Below, piece after piece: positions 25,401 through 38,073 of a stretch of DNA of 64,000 nt. Numbering within the stretch: the stretch's first letter is position 1; each line of letters starts with the position of its first letter. Source of the stretch: Rachycentron canadum (lineage: Eukaryota > Chordata > Actinopteri > Carangiformes > Rachycentridae); the NCBI GenBank assembly GCA_038496675.1, contig CM076663.1, positions 14,677,538 to 14,741,537 of the forward strand. The letters run 5' to 3'. A model generated the notes under the pieces. It saw only the letters and a list, made by a program, of their open reading frames with translations. It ran no database searches and was not told the origin of the DNA. The position numbers were made by a program, and so were the translations under genes.

Positions 25401-27605
25401 GGCTTTTGATAATTAAAACAGAGAATAGAGGAATTTAAGGATTGCACAAGATGTCTCTAAAATCGAAAATGAAGTCTATGCTTGGTCTCTTTAGTCTAAA
25501 TCTTTATTCTTTCCATTGTTATCATTTAGCTGAAGTCAGGCTGTTATTGTGCTCATGAAGCATTTAAAGATCTCCACCTGACAACAGCCATATTTATTAA
25601 ATATAGAGTAAATAAGTCTGAATCTGGAAATTAGTTGCTTCAGCCATGGTGTCCCTTCCGATCAAAGTTGAATTGGAGTTTATTGTAAACTCTCATATCG
25701 CGACTGGGGCGTGCACAAGTTAAACTTTTACAAATCTAATTCAGGCTGTGTCAGACAGTGATGCATGGCACCCAGAACAGTAACCATAAAGCTGTCTTCT
25801 TTGAGTGGACATGTTAAATAACCATGTTTTCGCCCCAAAAAAACTTATGTTACAAAAGTAGTGTAACACTCTGAGCAGTACTTCTCACATTGCCACCTGA
25901 GAAAAGTTCATTTTGTCTGACTCACAGTAAGAAATGACGTCAGGGAAGGATATTAGTTTGTGAAGGCTTGAACAAAGTTTTGGTTGTTTTTCTTCCTTTT
26001 TCCATCAGACAGCAATTCACCACTCAATCTATCAGCCAGCCAGGAAGTGTCGTTTACTGAACCAAAACTCTCCTTTTTTCCCCACACAGCTGACACAGAC
26101 GTCTGCTGTGGTATGAATGAATGTGCATGTGTGTTTTTAAGGGTGTGTTTCCTCCTCCTCAAAAGTAACCCCAAACATTTCTGGTGTTCCACTCGATGGT
26201 ACTTTCTGTGTGATCTCATTAGTCCAGAGCAACAATGATCTGCCAGGACAAAAGAACAAAGTGCAGCAGAGGTGAACAGCAACGCAGCCACCACCAGTTC
26301 CCAGTCACAGCATTGTCACCTCCTATGGGCATGTTCTAAAGGTTGAGAATGATGAAAAGCCGAGTAACACCCCAGGGCCAGCCTGTGAACACTGCCTAGA
26401 GGCTAGCAAAGTACTGCACTCTCAGCAACTCAACTAGAGCAAAGAAGAGTGCGGCCCCATGCTTCAAAATAAGAAGAGGGATCGAAGAGTTTTACTGCAA
26501 AGTGAGATAGTGAAATGCAGTGACACTCAATTCTATAAAAGGATTAACTGAACAAAATACCCAAATATGTATGAACAAAGTGTGAAACTCACATTTAAGA
26601 ACACAGGTAAAGAAACTTCAAACAAACTGTGGCTCCATAAGTTAATTTTTAATGGCAGTGCAGAAAGTGCAAGTTTGACACAGGACCAGTACAACTGTGA
26701 CGAATGGACTAGAAAGATGAAACAAATTAAAAATAACCGGCAGAGATGTGTGGTCCAGTTAAACTACAAGCTACTGATGACATGAACCCTTAACACAGTT
26801 AAACATATCTCTCGTCCCAATTCATATGGCATTAAACCATATGTTTTTGGGACAAATGTAATGTGTTGCCGAGGTTGCTAGGTGACAGGAGTGGCGCTTT
26901 GTGACAGTACGAACAGGCACAGCTGGGGACACGAAGCAGAAATCCTCCATAGGCAAGACCATTTCATTTCAGTTTGGCCTTTGACTGTTGCACTTTGGAG
27001 TCGGTGTCGTCCAAAGGATGTGGGTCACAGATATTTTGTTACTTAAGATCAGTAAAGTTTTGAATCCACCATTGTGATTATTTGATTTCTATAGCAGTGT
27101 GCTCTTCTGCCTTTTACTGATCTGGGACCCTTGTGAAAGCCCATAAGTGTATACCACATGTCTGATGGGCCATTTACACTAGTATACTTCTCTCAAACGC
27201 CAGAACTCTTTTATTTAATCCATAAAGTAACTCTTCTGCCCTCTGGAAAATCAGTGCAAAGCAATTATGAGATGATGTTCAATTATTAATAGCTAATGCA
27301 TACTAATACATTCAAGTGATTTCCATAAATGACAGATTTATAGATGTGCAGAGATGCACTTTGAAAACCCCCAAATTATATAAAATCTGTCAGCCCTGCA
27401 CATTCAACATTACATGTATCCAACACTTGACACTGTCAGGAGTAACTCTTTCTCTCCTCTAGTCTCGTCTCTCTTTTCCTTTCTTCCTTTCGCTCTGCCA
27501 GGATTGCAATGTTTTGGCCTCTGATGAAGGCTTTGGTTGCAGCGATGACAGAGTAATTAAAGGGATTGATTGCGGCACAGGGAGAAGCATTGCATCGTGT
27601 GTACA

Positions 27606-27609
<4 letters not shown>
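22476..27609. other. unassigned non-coding sequence
   Basis: Over 5 kb without a recognisable gene or transposon. It contains low-complexity A-rich sequence near 24770-24790. The first 250 bases have a mixed composition with homeodomain-type ATTA cores and few simple repeats (see findings). Confidence 0.5.

Positions 27610-27687
<78 letters not shown>
27610..27687. repeat. (AC)39 microsatellite
   Basis: Seventy-eight bases of uninterrupted AC. Confidence 0.98.
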
Positions 27688-27689
<2 letters not shown>

Positions 27690-30600
27690 TTTCAGGAGAT
27701 ACATTACTTCCACTCTATTTTTCAGACAGTTGAAATCACAGTGCTAAATGTACCAAGTCAATCCAACATAAATCCCATATGGGATGAAAAGCCTGAATTA
27801 ACACCATGTGATAGAATAATACAGTCTCAGGGCGGCAAGTTTATATGACAAGGCTTTCAAAATTACAGGAATAGAGTGTACAGTATGTTGTGTAATTAAC
27901 ACACTGTATGCACCAGTAGTGACAATAAGAAATGGACTTTAAAACATCTTTAATCCGAGTACTAAAAAGAATATTCAGTGATTACTTGGTCTGAAATGAC
28001 CAGTAGCTTGTGATGGCAGAACAGACAGACCTGGTATAACTGAATCACTCACTGATGCCTCTCTGCTCCTGAACTGGTTCACTATGTGTTGCTGTTGGCC
28101 ATCATCCCGGGTCACTAGTCACTAGTCACTTGTGGCTATAGTGGCTGCATTTTGATCTCCACTACACACTGAAACTAATATTTCATGATGTATCTTGACA
28201 TATAAAGACCTGCCAAATGCTCCAAAGCGCCTCTGTGGTTCTTTCAGCTACAGTAGGATTCTCCAGGGGTACATTTTTCCATGACATACACACACTTGCA
28301 CCCACAGGCACACAAGTTGATGAGCACAATACCAGCCCTGCTGTTGCGGCTGGTAACGAGAAGTCTTCACAGGTCAAAACATTTGGACCAAATCCAAATG
28401 AACCAGTGGAAAACCTTATGATTAAACTCCAAAATAAGGTTGAGTTCGAAAGACCCCACAAGAGAAAAAGTGTCAGCACTTACAAGAGGATGTTGTGCTT
28501 ACCATAACCATGGTTAAAAATAGAGAGAACAGATTTTCCCTACCCTTATTTGTTCACACTCTATCTGAACATTTTCTACCAATTGTGACCCACCAGGTGA
28601 TCATAGCTCAGTGCTTAAGTTCACTCAGATCCACTCACGTATTGACACCTAACCTGACACCACCAGCAACTGGATGGAGCCCTACCCAGATATGATCACT
28701 CTAAAAAGTGGCCCATCTCTGGTCCGAATGTTGGATCGAGTATAATGCAAAACACACTGATAAAACCTTAACCATAAGTCACTATATATTACAGGAGATA
28801 CTGCCTCACATCATCTTAATGCAGTTTCACAGCTACAGCACTACACTAGCTTGTTGTGGGATTTTAGTCTGAGACAAGATTACAGATGATTACAGTATTG
28901 GAGCCATAATGTGTAAGAAAATAAATTGTCAGAATGATTTAACACGAGCAAATGAAGGCAATGAAATGAGTTATGCTACCAACACTCACATTTTACAGGG
29001 AATAACAATAAAAAAAAATGGATTCACCTGTAAATGACAGACAAGTGTCTCCCTCATAAGTAGGATATTATAAGATGAAGGTGCTTGGGAAGGTTATTTG
29101 TGGCCACGTGTTGAGCTCTCTGCACTGTGACCCGAGAGAGCAGCAGTAGCTGCTAAAAAAAGTAGCTGTGATTTGGAAGACAAAGGTCTGGGGCATCACC
29201 CACTCAATTAATTACTGACCTGTAAAACAACTTAATTTAATTGAAATGCCTCTGAAAGGGAAGCAGAGGTTTGGGACTCATTTAATTTAGCCTCCATTTA
29301 CCTTCCTATCTGCTCCATGCATAATCTGTCATGACTCTGTCAGGTCAAAATTCTCAAAGGGATACTTGAAAATATGAAGTGGTACCTGAAAACAAAGAGT
29401 CAAACTGGTGGTGAGTCTGGGTTTTTAGCAAAAGTTATTTCATTTCCAATAAAATATTAAACATGACTTTTGTGTCACTTTCTTCAAACTGAAATCAGGA
29501 ACTAATTTCAGTGCTGTTATGAGGGAGGGGAGGACAAGGCGAAGCTTTCTGTACATTAACCTCAGAGCTCCTGTGTGATTTGACAGTCAAGACGATAAGA
29601 GCAATAGTGCAGTGCATTAGCCAGCGCCACTGTTGGCAAAGCCAAGCACGCGTCGTGTCTTTTTTGAAGGTGGAAAGTGAAGTGACAGTGAACATGCAGC
29701 GTGAACCATTTATCATGTCACTAAATACGAAGAATATTATCAAAGACTTTAAGCATCATTTATATATAAAGATGCCTCAAATCTCTGTCCACAGAGAGCT
29801 GTCAGTCTCCTGAAAGCTGAAATGCCAAGAACTGAAAATAACTGATGTAGCCATGTGTCACTTCTGTCAACAGAAAGAAGGAGCTAAAAGATCAGATGCA
29901 AATAACTTGTAGCACAAACATGCTTCAGCATTGATTATTCTGCTACCTCTATTGTCAGGATGAGAAGAAGACACAATTCCCACAATGCTGTTACCTTTTT
30001 CGGCAACTGCTGAAGCCACTGAAATGTCAGAGACAGTTGAATCCCAAGGAACAGTGTTGCTTCACTTCTTTGTATTTTGCGTTTGACTGTATCAAAATTT
30101 GTGACAATCCATCGTCTAGATGTTTCGACATAATGGAGCTTTTTTTTTTTTCCCCACAAACTGCTTAAATTTATTCATAGGCTTTTCCAGTCTCACAATT
30201 TCACTGTATCTTCACTAAACAGTCACTTATCATAGATAGCTCATCATAGACGGCAAAGCATGGGTCAAAATTGGCAGTGTTCCTAATTTCAACAATATAC
30301 TACTCCAGAATAAACAGTTTTTTTTTTTCCCCTGCTCAATATTCAGTATTTAAACATTTGTACGTTCAACTTCCAGCTATCACAGTTGTTGCTTGAAAAG
30401 AGAAGGAAAGCTATTTTCACACTGAATTAGGATGTTGATTAAGTTCCAACAGTGGATGATGATGTTTTTCAACTTCGCTTGACCCCACCAGTGGTGAGAG
30501 ACAATGCGCAGAAAGCTGCCGTTTCAAGGAATATGCAAATACCTGGGAAATAGGACGAATGTCACTGTTAAGTATTCTATCACAAGGTGGCAATATTTAC

Positions 30601-30828
30601 TAGTCTTGTAAACACACACACGCACATTGATATGTAAAGTACTCTGCGTGCCCACCAAGAGATAGAGACAAACAGAATAAAACCTTTTGACATTTCCCAG
30701 CAAATCATCCCCAAAACATTTGTCGTGGTGTGCTCTATGCAGAAACACAAAGACTCTGACAGCTAAACTAGCACGAAACCACTGGAGACTCACAGGCATA
30801 GTTGGTGCTACAATGAAAACTTTGTCAA
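27688..30828. other. unassigned non-coding sequence
   Basis: It contains a small heptamer duplication, GTCACTA repeated nearly three times at 28111-28130, and T tracts near 30139 and 30319. A 96-codon frame at 28217-28507 is discussed in the findings as a weak exon candidate. No feature is called. Confidence 0.45.
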
Positions 30829-30919
30829 GCCTAGAACTTAGGGGACCAAGTTCCAGGCTTGAGTGGGGTGGGGTGGGGGGGTAGCCTGGAATTAAGTTCC
30901 CTGGAACTTGGTCCCCTGA
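30829..30919. repeat. nested inverted repeat (foldback) with G-rich loop
   Basis: GGGGACCAAGTTCCAGG at 30841-30857 and its exact reverse complement at 30900-30916 form a perfect 17-bp stem, extendable to 20 bp with one mismatch. The left arm is itself part of a smaller imperfect palindrome: AGCCTAGAACTT, an 8-base loop, AAGTTCCAGGCT (11 of 12 paired). The 42-base loop holds GGGG-T-GGGG-T-GGGGGGG, which satisfies a four-run G-quadruplex pattern. It may be a small foldback element or the core of a decayed MITE. I found no flanking target duplication that I would trust. Confidence 0.88.
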
Positions 30920-31619
30920 AACATAATTTAGTTTCCCTCCCCCTGGGATGTGGCTGGTGGCGGCTGCGAGGCGACCAGGCTTACTGTGTGTCTGCGGGTG
31001 GCTGTGGAATTTGATTTTGTCTTTACTGCTCTGTTCTGTCCACGGCATTGATTATTATTCTGAGTGAAAACCATATCTCTGGCTGATACATATTTCATGC
31101 TGCTTGTGTGTGCTTGTGGAGCTCTCATTTGTGAATGCATGAGCCCATTCAATAATGTGCTTCATTTTTTGAGGCTAATATATTTTATTTCTAATCCCAA
31201 ACAGTTAAAGTGGCTCTCCCTCTGCTCACTCACCCAACCACCTCAGTGTCCTCCGCACTGTTATTCTCTCTGTGTTTTCTCTCTGCTTTTCAAGCCTCTG
31301 GACAGATGAAAGTGGATGTGTTTTTGAAAGTAGAAAGGTTAATGCAGGTGTGAATACTGAGGACCTGACATTCTGGCAAGAGAGGGATAGTGAGAGAAAC
31401 TTAAGTCAAGATGTCTGAATCCCGATCAGTATTTTTACCCATATGATGCACTTAAAAAAATAACCATGTAATGGATGTGACATTGATGTCACAGGGTCCT
31501 GGAGGGCTCTTGTAAATCACTGCTGCAAGGTGAGAAATTGTAACACTGGATTAAATATTCGTGGCTAAATTAGAAGCGATCATAACATACTAGCACTCAA
31601 ACATTATATAGTAGGAGTT

Positions 31620-31800
31620 TGACAGTCAGCGAGAGTCTACAGCCAGGCTAGCAACCCTGTGAATTTGTACTTTGGCACAGTTTTCTTAAATGCACATGTC
31701 AGCATGCTCACATGCTAAGAGTGGCAATGCTAACACCCTGGTAAAACAGATATAATGTTAAAAATGTATCATGTTTACCATGTTAGTTTAGGGCATCAGC
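31620..31800 (+). repeat. old dispersed fish repeat, family 1, copy 2 (left part)
   Basis: It contains 'gagtctacagccaggctagc', 'tactttggcacag', 'catgtcagcatgctcacatg', 'ggcaatgctaac' and 'tttaccatgttagtttaggg' in the order of the family 1 consensus I know. It is opposite in orientation to the copy at 19.96-20.31 kb and covers only the left portion. Confidence 0.68.
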
Positions 31801-33389
31801 AACATTTCCTAAGCTTCATCTGTCCGAATGCAACACATCACTTTTGCTACATTTCTGACTGGCATCCATACTACTCAGTTTAAGTTTTCAAAACTCCAGG
31901 GCTGGCCTTTAGTCTGGATGACTTTTGCAAAAGATGACCCTGATTGGGTCAGTCATGACGTACCTTTACCAGAGTGGTCACGCTGCTACAACTTTTTCAG
32001 TTTAAAACAAACTGAGTCAGCCTTTACTACCAGTAACAAATGTAACATATATGACAAATAACAAGCCTTACTGTTATTTTCCGCAACCACTGCAAGATAG
32101 ACAATATGGTTTCTGTTTACATGGGTAGATTAATGTCCAAGTAACTCTAATTTAAAATGCAGTATAAAAAAGAAATGTATTACTGGGGTGTAGCCCAAGT
32201 TTTTAGACCAGTTTTCAGTGGCAGCTAGAAGCTGGATATTGAGCACTAAGTAAATCTCGCTAAACTTTTAAATCTTCTGCATCAAGCTTATCTGGCATTG
32301 GAAAGTCCCATTCATTTGGTGGATTCCTGACATCTGTAGCCCATTAATAATGCTGGTCAATAACTATGCCAGACTGACGATAATTGAATTGACCCAACAG
32401 TCTGGGCTCCTCTACTCAGATTTACTGAACTGAAGACTTAACTTTTATTTGGCTCAAACCAATTGAATGTAGCATCTCAGTGCATAAGATTTTCAAAGTA
32501 ATTGAGCAATGGGAGAGTTACTATTGATCCTGTTGTAGTCCAAATGGTATCACACGGTGAATAATAGTGAATAAGACATTATTTTTACAAGATTCCTCAA
32601 AGAGTTGGTGGTGTTTTTAAGTCTTTAATCTCAGAAAATGCCGCCTGAGGCGGAGTTTTGTTTAATCATGGTGTATTTTCACAATTTAGCCCATCTCATA
32701 AGCAAAAAATATTTCAGTCAACACAGGAATTCATTAATTAACATTTAATACATTCACTTTAGCTCTTTTTTTCTAGCCTCTCCTCCAAATTCCCATTTCC
32801 TCTAATGTATTTTATCTTTGTCTGTTGGAGAGATCGTTTCCTGAGGTAAACAACGGCTTTGTGCCACCACCCACAGGTACCCATTTTTATCAGTGGTCAG
32901 CAGGGCACGCTGCCTGCTCACCCCCACCCCTCCTCCCCTGGCGCTGGTCTCCTCAACCCTCTGACCTCCCCCCCTCCCACTTTTTAACATCACATCCTAC
33001 CCTTGTCGTGCTCCACACTGATTTCATCTCTCCCTATAGCTGAGACCAGCTCACATTTGTTCGTCTATCTCTCTATCGCCACATCTCTCCTTTAGCCCAT
33101 CCATCCCAGTGATAGCACCTGCCCACTGGTCATAAAATACCTTCCAAAGCCATTTTCCAAACTTAAATGGGGCAAAGTTTGTAGAGAGATTCAAGGTTAA
33201 GTCCCATCTTGGCTATGGCGATACTTCTTCTCATTTATCTGTAGTATATTTTTTATTTTCTCCTACACTGCAAGTGAAAACTTTACCGTTAGTGTCAGCA
33301 ATTTTCTCATTATGAACAACTGAAAAGTTTATATAAAGACAAAACATTAATACTGTAGCTGTCATGGTAGAACAACTTTGCAAGTTATC

Positions 33390-33690
33390 ATTAGAGTTGG
33401 AGGCATTATGTCTTCAGAGTGTCTTCCAGTCTGTCCTGTTCTTGTGAACACAATATCTTGGTAACGCCTTGACAGAGATTTTTCAAATTTGGCACATTCA
33501 CTTTGACTCAGGAAAGAATTTATTTGATTCTTGTGGTCAAACACCAAGGTGACCTCACAGAAAATGTTTTGGCCATTACCCACACACATTTGCTAATTAT
33601 GACGTAATTTAACTCAAATATCGAATAGGACAAAATGGTGAAATTAGGAGGCCACACAATCCTGTGTCCGTGAGATCCAGATTAAATTGT
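33390..33690 (+). repeat. old dispersed fish repeat, family 2, copy 2
   Basis: It contains 'ctgtcctgttcttgtgaaca', 'tttttcaaatttggcacatt', 'caaggtgacctcacagaaaa', 'gttttggccattaccc' and 'tgctaattatgac' in the same order as the family I recognise and as the copy at 3.95-4.18 kb, to which it is parallel. It is non-coding. Confidence 0.74.
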
Positions 33691-33699
33691 ACAGTCTTA

Positions 33700-36049
33700 C
33701 ATGTCAACACCATAAATTATGTGTGATTTTTGTACATCATTATCCAAACATTATTTCCTGAGAATCTGACCAAAGTATTTTCAACATTTTAACAAAAAAA
33801 AAAAAAAAAGTGGTATCACATATTTGCACCAATCAGGATTAAGCAACATTTGAATTAAAACCTGTTAAGCTATTTAGTCAACATCAGTCAAATATTCAGT
33901 ATTAATCCCTTTATAAAATTGTATCGAAAGATCTTTTTATTGTTGTTTCATGAAAATTTCATGTCATGGAGAAAAACTAATTTCAAAGCCATGCTTTTAG
34001 AAGGCTTGCTATTTTCCATTTATGAGCTGTGGAAGGAATATGTTGTGCTCACAGTAAGACAGATGAGTTCATCCCAGCTCTGGTATCGAATGAAGAAAGC
34101 ACCTTGAGTATATAGTTAATGTGAGTTGACATTGCATGTAAACATGTTACTTTTATTCCACACAGTCTTGTGCAACATCACTGTAGTTGTAACTGGCTTA
34201 TATTGCATGCTGAATAATTGGCAAGAGAACACACAACAGGCAGAAATGTTATCTACTATGAGGTACATGCACGCAGGGAAATTTTTGGTAGTGTTATCAA
34301 AAGTGCTTTTAAACATCTAAACACATGAAAGGCACCCAGAAAACAACTGGAACCAGGATTTGAAGCTGTAGCTCAGAATGCAATGTGCTGGAGTGAAATC
34401 ATTGCCTTTTCTCAATTTTTTATTTTATTTTTTATTTTATTTTTTTCTTCTCCACTGCTGGGGCAGAAAACTTCTTCACTGCTTTGTGGGTGGCTGCTAA
34501 GAAGAAATGGCTTTATTCAAAACTGTAATCTATTTTTATTCCATACTTTGAATGACCCCCACATACACAGCTGTGTTTGTCACCTGGAGCTGCTTCAATA
34601 CTTTCTCAAAGTAAGCCATGATTTCCTCTTTGGTTCGTCTGCGCCCTGATCCTGACCTCACCTTTTCACCTCAACTCATAATAACCCATCACTTCTGCTG
34701 GGTCATCCCATTGTCTATTAGCTGAAGCTGCTTTCACCATGGGAATGTCAAGGTACTGGAGCCACTTTGCTTGAACTCCCAATGCACAAAGTAAAAAAAA
34801 AAATGCCTGAACACACATTCAGATACACACAAGCACAGGCACACAGAGGGACTCATCGATAGACACAAGCAGAGGCATTCCTAAAATGACCCTGCAACCT
34901 CTATATCCCCACACAGCCTCCCTCTCCCCCACCACTCACACTGACAGTGGAGACTGCTGTGGAGAGTGATATTAGGATTCAGCAGCAGGCCTGATGAACA
35001 CCAGCGAGCAGCCCAGGAGGTCACTACTGCGAATTAATGAAATATACATCTTCTCCACTGCAAGGCAGCTTCCACCTGAAGCTGCAGCCCCAGGATTGGA
35101 TTTGTGAAGGCACACATATACAAGTCTACTGCACACTTCCTGAACACACATGCTTATTTGGTAGATGTGTACATTCCTGCTTTTGAATGTCATGCAATGT
35201 ATCTGTGGTGTGCAGAGATATATGCATAGAAGCGTAATATGTGCTGAAAAGCATGGGTGTGGTGTTGTGTGGGGTAGATGTATTGCCCTCCTCTTTACCA
35301 ACTTTCCTACTGCTCCAAGCTCAGATGGAGCACATGATTGTTTATCTACCGACACTGTCAGGAGTGCAGTCCCTTCATCTTCATTACAAAGAAAAGGCCC
35401 CAAATGCTGTTTTAATGGTAGCTTTTATCGGCTCTCTCCCTGTGCAACGTGTCCTCAGAGCTGCACAGTAAATTTACACATGGGCTTATGCCTAGATCTC
35501 CAGCTGAAGGGTATTTAGCTGATAAAACCTCCAGGGGTGGATTGGGATATGTATTATAGATGGGGAGAAGGTGATTTGTTGTTCTCAGACACAGGAGGGG
35601 AGTATGTGACATTACTCTCAATCGGACTTGTTACTCTCTTTGGAGTCTCAATAGTCACAGTGTTGTTTATGTGTATGCATGAGGGAGCATAAACACAGAC
35701 ACTCCCTTTTCTCATGGGCCCCGGCTAAGGACAGTCGTTACGGAGCGGTGGGCATTAAATGAAAGTTAGGGAACATTCAGACGTGGGGAGTTAAAGGGGC
35801 AATGGCACAAACTGAGATGGAGCGTTGATAGGGGTGAGGAGAGCAGGGAGGCTTTGCTCACTTCTGCTTTTAATCTTAGCTAAAGTGGCAGAAAAAGGAG
35901 CACTTAGGCAGAGAGGACACAGAGTTGATATTAATGTCTTAATGCTTGAGAAAGTTTCAGCAAAACCGAGACACAGTTACGAGGGGAATAGATGAGGTGC
36001 CATGTAATTAGCTCCTCGTATTAGTTTGCGTCTTGTCTCCTTCCATTTC
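33700..36049. other. unassigned non-coding sequence
   Basis: Contains an A17 tract near 33793-33809 and the T-rich tract at 34415-34446. Two overlapping frames on opposite strands (34972-35403 and 35165-35518) resemble no protein family. Confidence 0.5.
34415..34446. repeat. (TTTTA)n-like low-complexity tract
   Basis: Imperfect TTTTA/TTTTTTA units. Confidence 0.88.
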
Positions 36050-36320
36050 TCAGGTTTATTTGGTAACAAGCATTAATAGTCCAGTTAAAACTCTGGAGGA
36101 TGAATTTGGATTTTTATGTTACTTTTCTGTCACGTCCAAATTGTGATAATGAATTTTAATGAGCAAATGTAGCTAATTTGGTATTTCACAGTCAAGACGC
36201 GGTGTAAATGTTCATCAGGGCCACTGTCATTTTCCATCATGAAGAATCTCATAAAGTGCATTACTTAATTGGTGCCCGCAGGGATTTGACAAAAGTTTGT
36301 ATCAGCTGTATTAAGATTAA

Positions 36321-38035
36321 GAATGGCCACAAGATGCTACAGTATTAATCTCACCAACAAATAAAAAATACTTTAGTGTGCAGATGTGACAGATAATAAA
36401 TTACAGAAGACAAAAAAAAAAAGTTATCGAGCTAATGAGATTCTTGCAAAACAAACAAATCTTCAGCATATATTTCAGTAATGAAAAAATAACAACATGA
36501 ATAACCATGTCTGTAATACCACTCTGCTAATGAAGATACAATACCTACATACAGAGCCACAAATAAACAAATATTGACTGGGTTGGATAGAAAATTGCAT
36601 CTGACTGAAAATGAAACTGACCAATGACCTGCTGTTCAGCTTGTGATGCATGGCAGGGCTGACCCCAGTGCAGCTGACCTGCACAAATGAAAGAGCAGTG
36701 ACTTTACTCTGATATCAGTGTGCTATGCAGTGGTGAGTGGGAACATTTGTGGGGATGTATCATCGCATTGTGATTATTTCAGCTTCCACGGCTCATAGAA
36801 AAAAAGAGACTTAAATCATGTAGGTACTTGTAAGACACTGAAGTCATATTTTATAGCTTAAATTATTTTCTGTTCCTGCATAAAACTTTTCTGCCAAAGG
36901 CACAAATATACCCTCGCTTGTACAAAAACATATGATACAACATGATACTTAGTTTTGCCTGCTTGTAGAAGGCAAGCAATGTATTAATGATAATGTGCCT
37001 GGAACCTGCAAGCCACTGATTTAAGTCAATATTTTGTTATGCTAAATTGTGAATTATTGAGTATCTTTTATTTATTTTGAGTTCAAAATTTCTGGTATTA
37101 TATTTCCCACTTAACTTTGCTTCCTTATTTGCTGCTAATGAATATAAATGGCAATATATATGATTTCTCACTACTTTTTTTCCTCATAGGACTATTTTTA
37201 TATTTTTGACAATCATAATTCCTCATGTGACGTTACCCACAAGTTGAGGTTGGTATATAGACATTATGAAAGATTATATAGTTAAACACAGTTGTGATCA
37301 TTAAATATCTATAATACACTAAATTACACAATTAGTGTGTCATAAACCATTGTGTGTTAATGTACTGCTGCTACCACTGCTTTTTTTAGCTTTGACTTTA
37401 AATACACTACATAAAAGTTAATTTTTCAACGTGTAACGTAGGATTACCTTGTAATAGGCAATGTTATAGTTTACTTTCGCGACTATGTTGGGTGTTTATT
37501 TTTTTTAGTTGTAAACAACTCGGAACATAGTTAAAACTACTGCACTTCCACATATCTAAAGGGCAACACACACAAAAATCCCCAAAAACAAAGTGTTTTC
37601 CTGTTGTGTTTGTCTCTATTTTTATTACAAGGATTTCATCCTTAAAGCTGAAATGATGTAGAAGATGGAAACTGTGTGGTTTCCTCTCTACCACCAACAG
37701 AAAAGTTACACAATAAAATGGGCAGACATTCACATGTAGCTGCACAATGTCGCAGAAACGTACACATGCAGACTCACACTCGCGCACATGTGCAGTACAA
37801 GATCCAGCACGTTGGGCAGCCAATTACATGAGCAGCCTGAGGGGAGGAGAACAGGGAAAACAGAGGAAAGGTGGAGAAAGATAAAAAGTGCTGTAGCAGA
37901 GGAGAAGGCAGATGACGGTTGAGGGACCCTGATGCCCATCAACTGCTGATGTAAAACTCAGAGTCTGATCATTGCCTCTCGGCGGGCCCAGAGAGGGAGC
38001 CAGCATGGATTTTTTTTTTTCCCACTTCTCTTCCC

Positions 38036-38039
<4 letters not shown>
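36321..38039. other. unassigned non-coding sequence
   Basis: AT-rich and without recognisable features. Confidence 0.5.

Positions 38040-38069
<30 letters not shown>
38040..38069. repeat. T30 homopolymer
   Basis: About thirty uninterrupted T residues, with a separate T10 run at 38011-38020. Confidence 0.94.

Positions 38070-38073
<4 letters not shown>

Noticed and set aside
30524..31048. A 174-codon minus-strand frame, one of the longest without N
   Set aside because: It spans the nested inverted repeat and its G-rich loop, has no domain or family resemblance, and its composition looks like translated non-coding DNA.
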